Shown here in pieces: positions 8,040 to 13,327 of a stretch of DNA of 13,327 nt (the first letter of the stretch is position 1; each line of letters starts with the position of its first letter). The notes under the pieces were generated by a model. That model did no database searches, was not told where the DNA came from, and saw only the letters and a list, made by a program, of their open reading frames with translations. The stretch covers positions 1 through 13,327 of the forward strand of contig CALGUD010000066.1 of assembly GCA_937901915.1 (NCBI GenBank), given 5' to 3'. Position numbers and translations under genes: made by a program. This DNA comes from an uncultured Flavobacteriaceae bacterium. Its GTDB lineage: Bacteria > Bacteroidota > Bacteroidia > Flavobacteriales > Flavobacteriaceae.

Positions 8040-9311
8040 CTATTGCTTAATTAAATAGTTGCCCACCACACATTGCAGACATTTATTTTTAGTACAGTAA
8101 TTGTTGTATTTCTGGAGTAACGCCTGAGTATCTAATGCAGAACCTATTTTTAAACCCAGTGCAGTAAAATTACCTATTATATTATTTTCTTCTCCTTTTA
8201 CTGAATTTATAAGCCTAATAATTGATTCATCTATTTCACTTCCAATAAATTTTGCGTAACAAAACTTTAATGGTAAGATAGTATTGATAATTAGTAAATC
8301 AACAAAACTTTTAGTCAGCTTTTTACTGCTGTGTGATGATTCTTTACCAAAGGTGTAATGGTTTTTCCAATATTCTGAGGTTTGAACATTAAATAAATCA
8401 TAAAATTCAGATAATTCATTAATATGTATAATTTTAGAAAACAAATTCTGATTATTAACTATAAGTGAAGATATCTGAGACAACCGGATTGTGGGAAAGT
8501 TTGATGGTCTTAATTTAAAAAATTTAGGCGTATTTATACCCTTTTCTGATAGTTGAAACTTATTTTTTAAGTATAGATACTCTTCCTTTAGTTGAAGAAA
8601 ATATACATCATGACAATTCTGGTTTAAAAATCCGGCCAAGCCATATAAAACAGCCTCCAATTGTGTCTGATTATTCCAAAGCTTCCTGATAACTGCATAA
8701 TCAATTGAATTCCCAATACTGTAAAATGAATCGCCATTTACTTTTAAACCAAAATTTTTTAACAGCATTTTAAATAATACTGCTTCCCAATCATTATTTG
8801 ATCTTTTGAGTTCAAGTGAAATGCTTTTAGCTTTGTCTTCCAAACGTTCCAGGTACAATCGCTCAATCCAATTTTTTAAGAGAAAAGGATCAAAATGAGC
8901 AATATCGTTTTCACAATTTATAAATTTTCTATTTTGATTTATTAAATTGTGATACTTTACTAACAAAGTCTCTGAAACGATATTTTTTAACTCAAGAGTC
9001 GGTATAGGGATGTTTTTATTTCTAAATATTTCCACATCATGATCCCATACTACGTGAAGTATCACATTCTTGTAGTTATCATCATCTTCATGGTTGTGCA
9101 GGTACCAGTCTGACGATTTAAGATGTATTTCTACATTACCAGCCCATAATTGGTCATCAATTTTAAGCCTTGCATTAAAAAAATCCGGACCGGAATTAAA
9201 ATTATGTTCTCCAACCTGAATAATTTCAATGAATTCATTTTGTGTGGTTTTTAGATTGTGAAAGGGAAACTTTTTAAATTTCCATAGATAATGTAGAAAA
9301 TCTTCATTCAT
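8040..9311 (-). CDS. DUF2851 family protein, function unknown
   Basis: A 423-residue cytoplasmic-looking protein without signal or membrane segments. I recognise it as the DUF2851 family, typical of Bacteroidota. The N-terminal third carries a dense block of conserved-looking polar residues: NSGPDFFNARL (39-49), GNVEIHLKSSDW (58-69) with Glu61, His63 and Lys65, then a His-rich LHNHEDDDNY and NVILHVVWDHD. The spacing of Asp43 and Glu61-x-His63 resembles the metal-binding core of PD-(D/E)XK nucleases, but this is an inference. The C-terminus has a Cys cluster: Cys406, Cys411 and Cys414 in YCTKNKCLQC. Partner gene: the PspC-domain gene 17 bp downstream. No biochemical role is assigned. Confidence 0.8.
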   Translation of the reverse strand: MNEDFLHYLWKFKKFPFHNLKTTQNEFIEIIQVGEHNFNSGPDFFNARLKIDDQLWAGNVEIHLKSSDWYLHNHEDDDNYKNVILHVVWDHDVEIFRNKNIPIPTLELKNIVSETLLVKYHNLINQNRKFINCENDIAHFDPFLLKNWIERLYLERLEDKAKSISLELKRSNNDWEAVLFKMLLKNFGLKVNGDSFYSIGNSIDYAVIRKLWNNQTQLEAVLYGLAGFLNQNCHDVYFLQLKEEYLYLKNKFQLSEKGINTPKFFKLRPSNFPTIRLSQISSLIVNNQNLFSKIIHINELSEFYDLFNVQTSEYWKNHYTFGKESSHSSKKLTKSFVDLLIINTILPLKFCYAKFIGSEIDESIIRLINSVKGEENNIIGNFTALGLKIGSALDTQALLQKYNNYCTKNKCLQCVVGNYLIKQ

Positions 9312-9444
9312 CTGTTCTTTTTATTTTTTTTTGAGGTCAGATGGAATTCGTCTACAAACATTTCAGTTGGCATCAACTTAATTGTTATGACTCATTTCAT
9401 AAAATGAAGATATAAATTTCTTACAAATTATAGAATTAATTACA

Positions 9445-10434
9445 TCAAATTTTATTTAATCTGCTTGGTAAATAACCATATAATTTCTTGAAAGCTGCTG
9501 TAAAGTGCTGCGGATTTTTATATCCAACTTCATAAGATGCTTGTGTAATATTATATTGCTGTTTTGTAATAAGTTCTCTTGCTTTTTTCATCCTAAGGTC
9601 TGTAATGTATTTAAAAATAGTCATAGAGAATACTATTTTAAACCCTCGTTTTAGTTTTGAGGCATTTAGTCCGGCTATTGATGCTAATCCTGAAATTGTT
9701 AGATTACTTTTCAGGTTTTTCCTTATATAAGATTCTACTTCTAAAATTTTGTCATAATCAGCTTTGGGCAATTCAATATTTGTCCCATTATATTTTTCAT
9801 CATTGGTTTTTGCAAGTAGTATAATCAATAACTCGGCTACTTTTGCTTCCAGATAAGCTTTCTTAATATTATCAACATACTTACATGAAATAATCTCATC
9901 TATATTATCCTGTAACTCGGAAGTAATCGGTTTACTATTCTTCCACAAAATAAATGCTTCTTCATTCTTTATAGCTTCACCAAAATTTAGCAACAAGTCT
10001 CTAAAGTTATTTCCTATTATTTTTTTTAAATATGCCTCAGTGAATATAATTTCAAGGGTTTTTCTTTTTTTGGTTTCATAACATAAGGTTCCTTCTACAT
10101 TTGGCAAATAAAAAAGGTTATAATGCCCCCTGGGTATATAAATAGATTTATTCCCAGAATTCGCAGGAGTATAAAGGTTAGATCCTTCAATTTCAAAATG
10201 TAACTTAAATAATGGAAAATCATGGGCTACTTTAATACTATAATTATTGATAACCGAAATGTCCCTTATTGACAAATAAATACCGTTTAGCTGAATTTCT
10301 TTTACAATCCCTTTGACTTCATTCTCATTTATAACCTGAATTTCCTCTTTTAAGTCTGAAGCTTCAAAATTTTTAGAATACGTTTTAATTACTTCATTAT
10401 TAGAAAATATAGAACTCTTTAAAATTGTTTTCAT
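9445..10434 (-). CDS. AraC-family transcriptional regulator, PchR-like
   Basis: A 329-residue soluble regulator with no membrane segments. The C-terminal AraC double helix-turn-helix spans ~228-329: LTISGLASIAGLNASKLKRG forms the first helix-turn-helix and ASYEVGYKNPQHFTAAFKKL the second. The pattern LKRGFKIVF...IFKYITDLRMKKA resembles PchR, the pyochelin-responsive regulator. The N-terminal ~220 residues are the presumed ligand-sensing part, with YIPRGHYNLFYLP (99-111) matching the general form of PchR-like N-termini. It is divergently transcribed from the siderophore-type TonB-dependent receptor across 108 bp, the usual arrangement for a ferric-siderophore-responsive activator. It probably controls that receptor and perhaps itself. 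The true inducer is unknown. Confidence 0.87.
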   Translation of the reverse strand: MKTILKSSIFSNNEVIKTYSKNFEASDLKEEIQVINENEVKGIVKEIQLNGIYLSIRDISVINNYSIKVAHDFPLFKLHFEIEGSNLYTPANSGNKSIYIPRGHYNLFYLPNVEGTLCYETKKRKTLEIIFTEAYLKKIIGNNFRDLLLNFGEAIKNEEAFILWKNSKPITSELQDNIDEIISCKYVDNIKKAYLEAKVAELLIILLAKTNDEKYNGTNIELPKADYDKILEVESYIRKNLKSNLTISGLASIAGLNASKLKRGFKIVFSMTIFKYITDLRMKKARELITKQQYNITQASYEVGYKNPQHFTAAFKKLYGYLPSRLNKI

Positions 10435-10461
10435 TTTATCATTTTACGTTATTAAAAAAAC

Positions 10462-10503
10462 CTTTTGCGTTACATACTATTTTTTAAGCTCGCCTACTTT
10501 TGC
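10462..10503 (+). repeat. Direct repeat CTTTTGC, two copies 35 bp apart, in the araC/receptor divergent promoter
   Basis: CTTTTGC occurs at 10462-10468 and 10497-10503. The second copy overlaps the receptor -7 element. Same-orientation half-sites are typical of AraC-family binding, so these are candidate regulator contacts. The motif is short and the region AT-rich, so chance is possible. Confidence 0.25.
10495..10502 (+). promoter_or_regulatory. Bacteroidota -7 promoter element for the TonB-dependent receptor
   Basis: TACTTTTG matches TAnnTTTG exactly and lies 40 bp before the receptor ATG, giving a predicted leader of about 30-35 nt. The nearest upstream TTTG (10464-10467) is 27 bp away, longer than the usual ~19-21, so the -33 box is poor. 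That suits a promoter that needs an activator. Confidence 0.55.
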
Positions 10504-10511
10504 CAAAATTA
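10504..10511 (-). promoter_or_regulatory. Candidate -7 promoter element for the PchR-like regulator
   Basis: On the minus strand the bases read TAATTTTG, an exact TAnnTTTG match, about 70 bp upstream of the regulator start codon. It faces the receptor -7 element with a single base between them, so RNA polymerase could not occupy both at once. No convincing -33 element is visible on this strand. Confidence 0.4.
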
Positions 10512-10542
10512 ATAATTTAAATTAAATCTAAATAAGAATAAG

Positions 10543-12945
10543 ATGAAAGTTACCCCCTTTACTCTATTAAAAAAGAAAAGCATTCTTCTTGTATTTATAA
10601 TTTTTTCAATAAACCAAACATTTTCACAACAACAAAATACCGGCAATATAAAAGGAAAGATATACACATCAGATAATCAACCGGGCTCGTATGTAAATGT
10701 AATTGTTGAAAATACAGACAAAGGAACCATTTCTAAAGATGATGGTTCATTTTCAATAAACAATATACAGCCGGGGGAATATACACTTACATTTTCATTA
10801 ATAGGATTAGAATCACAATCAATTAATATATCTGTAATGGCGAATTCAGTAACCGAAGTAGACGATATTCTCCTTGATGTTAATGAAGAACAGTTACAGG
10901 AAGTGGTTGTTGTAGCACAAAGGCTCAACCAGTTTGCTCAAAAAGAAACTCCTTATGTATCCCGTATGCCATTAAAAAATATAAACACACCTCAGTCATA
11001 TACAGTAGTTACAAATGAATTGTTGCAGGAACAAGTAACAACAGATTTGGCTTCTGCTTTAAAAAGTATAACCGGTGGTGGGTATGTGCAGACCAATGAA
11101 GGTAATGTTACAGCTTATTTACGTGGATTCAGGTCTGACGGTTATATCCGGAACGGAATGGTTTCGTATACGCGTACCCCTGTTGACCCTCAAAACATTG
11201 AACGTATAGAAGTAATTAAAGGAACCTCCGCTGTTCTTTTCGGGTCCGGATTCCAGAATATTGCAGGGTATGGTGGTGTTTTAAACAGGGTATCTAAAAA
11301 ACCTTTTGACGGAAAAAAACTGGAAATAGGTTATACAACTGGTAATTGGGAACTGAACAGGGTTACACTGGATTACAATAATGTATTAGACGAAGAAAAC
11401 AAATTATTGTTTAGAATTAATGGTGCATTTCATACTGAAAATAGCTTCCAGGACCAGGGATTGCAAAGGGATTTTATGATTGCACCTTCATTAACTTATA
11501 ATCTGAATGAAAAATTGAGCATTACCTCTGAAGTTGAATACTTTAAAACCCGTAGAAACTTTAACTTCGCACGCGGTCTCGGTGCCGGCGTAACAAACGC
11601 CAATAGTTGGGATGACCTGAACTGGGATTACGACACAAACTATAGCACAGATGATATGGCAGGGGAAATGAAATCGATGGTTTTTCAAACTTTTATAGAT
11701 TATAAATTAAATGATAATTGGTCATCTAAAACAAGTTTTTCTGCCTCCAACATAGATGTTGAAGCAAATTTCTTTCGACTTGAAATGGAGGATAACAATA
11801 CTGTATCCAGAAATTATATTCAATACATGCCAAGAAATGCCGGAAACACTCATATTCAGCAGGACTTTTTAGGCATTCATGAGTTCAACTCAGTTGAAAA
11901 TAAATTTCTTTTAGGAGCCAGCTATATTAACTATTTTGATGAATTTCAGCGTGCTGTTCAACCAGGGCCTCCTTTTATTGAATTCGACCAAATTACACTA
12001 AATGGCAACCAAACGTCTATCCCTGCCATTACAGAAGATTCCTTTGAAACTTTTGTTTCAGGTAACTTCTCCAGGAGACGTACCGAAACGAAACAGGAAG
12101 TTGTGGCAACCTATCTTTCTGATGCCCTTACATTTAATGATCAGTTTACGTTTGTAGGTGGTATTCGTTTTGACCGTTTTATAAACAGTAATACTATAAA
12201 TAATGGTGCTGAAGGAAATGATGGTTATAATCAAAATACATTTGGTTATAAATTGGGTACTGTGTATAATCCGTTTAATGACAAGGCTTCACTTTTTGCC
12301 AATTTTATGAACGGATTTAATAATCAGGCTCCGGGATTAAACGAAAACGGAGATGTAATTGTTTTTGACGCTGAAAAGGCCACTCAATGGGAAATTGGAA
12401 CTAAACTAAACCTCTTGGGTGGAAAATTAAAAAGCACAATAAGTTACTACAACATAAATATTGACAATGCCATCAGGAATTTTGGCACTTACCAGACCCA
12501 GGATGGTGAAACATTAAGTAGAGGTTTTGAAATTGATATTATAGCAAATCCTCTTCCGGGATTAAACTTAGTAGCAGGGTATACTCACAATAATGCAACT
12601 GTTGAAAAATCTTCCGACCCTTCCCTCGAGGGTTACAGGTTAACGCTTACACCCGAGACAGTAGCGAATTTCTGGGTAAGTTACAGCTTTATAAACGGGG
12701 ATTTTAAAGGACTCGGATTCGGGTTTGGTGGAAATCACATGAGTGAAATTTATGAATCGCGAAGTGTTGATAACTCTTTTTATGCAGAAGCATTTACTAC
12801 TTTTGATGGCACTGTATTTTATCACAAGGATAAATACAGCTTGCATATAAAGGTTGATAATATATTTGATGAAGAATATTATAACGGATATGGGATTCCG
12901 CAAAAACCAATCCATTTTAAATTTGGAATTAGCTACAGACTTTAA
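10543..12945 (+). CDS. TonB-dependent siderophore-type receptor
   Basis: Outer-membrane active transporter, 800 residues, full family length. The signal peptide covers ~1-28 (cleavage near FSQ). Residues ~33-113 are a carboxypeptidase-regulatory-like beta-sandwich domain, typical of Bacteroidota receptors (NIKGKIY, GSFSINNIQPGEYTL). The TonB-box-like segment LQEVVVVAQ is at 118-126. A plug domain (~133-250) contains RGFRSDGYIRNG and IERIEVIKGTSAVLFG, the characteristic plug motifs. A beta-barrel follows, ending NIFDEEYYNGYG...FKFGISYRL. The plug sequence most resembles ferric-siderophore receptors (FhuA/FhuE/FpvA type), which fits the divergent PchR-like regulator and the following PepSY protein. 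The exact ligand is not assignable; other TonB substrates cannot be excluded. The start is set by the signal peptide. Confidence 0.93.
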   Translation: MKVTPFTLLKKKSILLVFIIFSINQTFSQQQNTGNIKGKIYTSDNQPGSYVNVIVENTDKGTISKDDGSFSINNIQPGEYTLTFSLIGLESQSINISVMANSVTEVDDILLDVNEEQLQEVVVVAQRLNQFAQKETPYVSRMPLKNINTPQSYTVVTNELLQEQVTTDLASALKSITGGGYVQTNEGNVTAYLRGFRSDGYIRNGMVSYTRTPVDPQNIERIEVIKGTSAVLFGSGFQNIAGYGGVLNRVSKKPFDGKKLEIGYTTGNWELNRVTLDYNNVLDEENKLLFRINGAFHTENSFQDQGLQRDFMIAPSLTYNLNEKLSITSEVEYFKTRRNFNFARGLGAGVTNANSWDDLNWDYDTNYSTDDMAGEMKSMVFQTFIDYKLNDNWSSKTSFSASNIDVEANFFRLEMEDNNTVSRNYIQYMPRNAGNTHIQQDFLGIHEFNSVENKFLLGASYINYFDEFQRAVQPGPPFIEFDQITLNGNQTSIPAITEDSFETFVSGNFSRRRTETKQEVVATYLSDALTFNDQFTFVGGIRFDRFINSNTINNGAEGNDGYNQNTFGYKLGTVYNPFNDKASLFANFMNGFNNQAPGLNENGDVIVFDAEKATQWEIGTKLNLLGGKLKSTISYYNINIDNAIRNFGTYQTQDGETLSRGFEIDIIANPLPGLNLVAGYTHNNATVEKSSDPSLEGYRLTLTPETVANFWVSYSFINGDFKGLGFGFGGNHMSEIYESRSVDNSFYAEAFTTFDGTVFYHKDKYSLHIKVDNIFDEEYYNGYGIPQKPIHFKFGISYRL

Positions 12946-12963
12946 AATTCATAAGCACCTTAT

Positions 12964-13005
12964 TGGTTAAAGGCTTATTGTAATAATAAAGCCTTTAACC
13001 ATTTT
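12964..13005 (+). terminator. Strong intrinsic terminator/attenuator after the receptor gene
   Basis: TGGTTAAAGGCTT (12964-12976) pairs perfectly over 13 bp with AAGCCTTTAACCA (12989-13001) across a 12-nt loop, followed by TTTTCAAATTTT. It lies 18 bp after the receptor stop and 22 bp before the next ATG. It either ends the receptor transcript or lets a fraction through to the PepSY gene, for which no separate promoter space is evident. Confidence 0.8.
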
Positions 13006-13023
13006 CAAATTTTAATTCATTCA

Positions 13024-13327
13024 ATGAAGAAAAAAATTACATTCAGAAAAATCATAAATGATATACATTTATGGCTAGGTATTGGTAGCGGGATTATTTT
13101 ATTTATTGTATGCCTTACAGGCACCATTTTAGCATTTGAACAGGAAATTAAAAGCGTACTTAATAAATCAACTTATAAAATTGATGAGAAAGCAGAAAAG
13201 AAAAGTATTTATGATATAAAAAATGAAATTGAAAAAAGCGGACAATACAACGTAGCTGAATTTATTATTATACAGAATGACTACACCGCCCTGGTAATTG
13301 AAAATGAGCCAAAAGGTATTAAAGCTC
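13024..13327 (+). CDS. PepSY-associated transmembrane protein (PiuB-like), N-terminal fragment
   Basis: The frame is open from ATG 13024 to the right edge, giving 101 complete codons. A basic start (MKKKITFRKIINDIH) leads into LWLGIGSGIILFIVCLTGTILAFEQEI (~16-42), the first membrane helix with the HLWLG...TG...F.E pattern of PepSY-associated TM proteins. A lysine- and glutamate-rich extracytoplasmic stretch follows. Family members are inner-membrane proteins often next to siderophore receptors and are suspected, in some cases shown, to reduce or handle ferric-siderophores in the periplasm. Its position 78 bp after the receptor fits an iron-uptake role. The remaining three-quarters or so of the protein is outside the window. 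Confidence 0.82.
   Translation, partial: MKKKITFRKIINDIHLWLGIGSGIILFIVCLTGTILAFEQEIKSVLNKSTYKIDEKAEKKSIYDIKNEIEKSGQYNVAEFIIIQNDYTALVIENEPKGIKA

Noticed and set aside
9392..9407. TCATTT-CATA-AAATGA hairpin upstream of the DUF2851 gene
   Set aside because: A 6-bp A/T stem without a U-tail in an AT-rich gap; too weak to call a terminator.
9422..9430. TATAATTTG on the minus strand as a promoter for the DUF2851 gene
   Set aside because: Spacing inside the element is off by one base from TAnnTTTG and no -33 box is evident.
13016..13028. TTCATT-C-AATGAA palindrome over the PepSY start codon
   Set aside because: One-base loop cannot form an RNA hairpin, and a 6-bp A/T-rich arm around an ATG is readily expected by chance.

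Overview
The window reads as an AT-rich chromosomal contig end from a member of the Bacteroidota, most likely family Flavobacteriaceae. Supporting signs are a DUF2851 gene paired with a small PspC-domain gene, a membrane-anchored triple helix-hairpin-helix (ComEA-like) protein, an AGCS symporter beside an acyl-CoA dehydrogenase, a TonB-dependent receptor with an N-terminal carboxypeptidase-regulatory-like domain, and two matches to the Bacteroidota -7 promoter element TAnnTTTG. The genus cannot be named from this. The first 53 bases are not biological: they are an Illumina P7/TruSeq adapter with an 8-base index, left on the contig end.

Layout: every gene from 54 to 10434 is on the minus strand. 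From the left edge they are: a secreted or lipoprotein alpha-amylase of the archaeal/plant-like GH13 type, whose last ~20 residues are lost at the adapter junction (54-1406); a perfect 16-bp LacI-type operator palindrome upstream of it (1479-1494); an exported beta-lactamase-fold serine hydrolase (1557-2681); a seven-helix membrane AraC-type regulator (2768-3904); an apparent three-gene operon read as AGCS sodium/amino acid symporter, ComEA-like protein, acyl-CoA dehydrogenase (7637 down to 3960); a DUF2851-PspC pair (9311 down to 7795); and a cytoplasmic PchR-like AraC regulator (9445-10434). To the right, on the plus strand, are a TonB-dependent siderophore-type receptor (10543-12945), a strong hairpin terminator or attenuator, and the first 101 codons of a PepSY-associated membrane protein (13024 to the right edge).

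How the genes work together: the right end is an iron or siderophore uptake module. The regulator and receptor are divergent across 108 bp, and the PepSY membrane protein follows the receptor. The left end is probably one edge of a starch/maltodextrin utilisation region, judged from the amylase and its operator. The middle is mostly housekeeping.

Points most worth a second look: a 14-bp perfect hairpin with a U-rich tail inside the first codons of the ComEA-like gene; face-to-face -7 elements forming a near-palindrome between the AraC gene and the receptor; the conserved zinc-site residues in the amylase; and the adapter, which would give an automated gene call a false C-terminus. I see no clear previously undescribed multi-gene system here, and no CRISPR array, tRNA, rRNA or insertion sequence. 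No non-coding stretch exceeds 300 bases.
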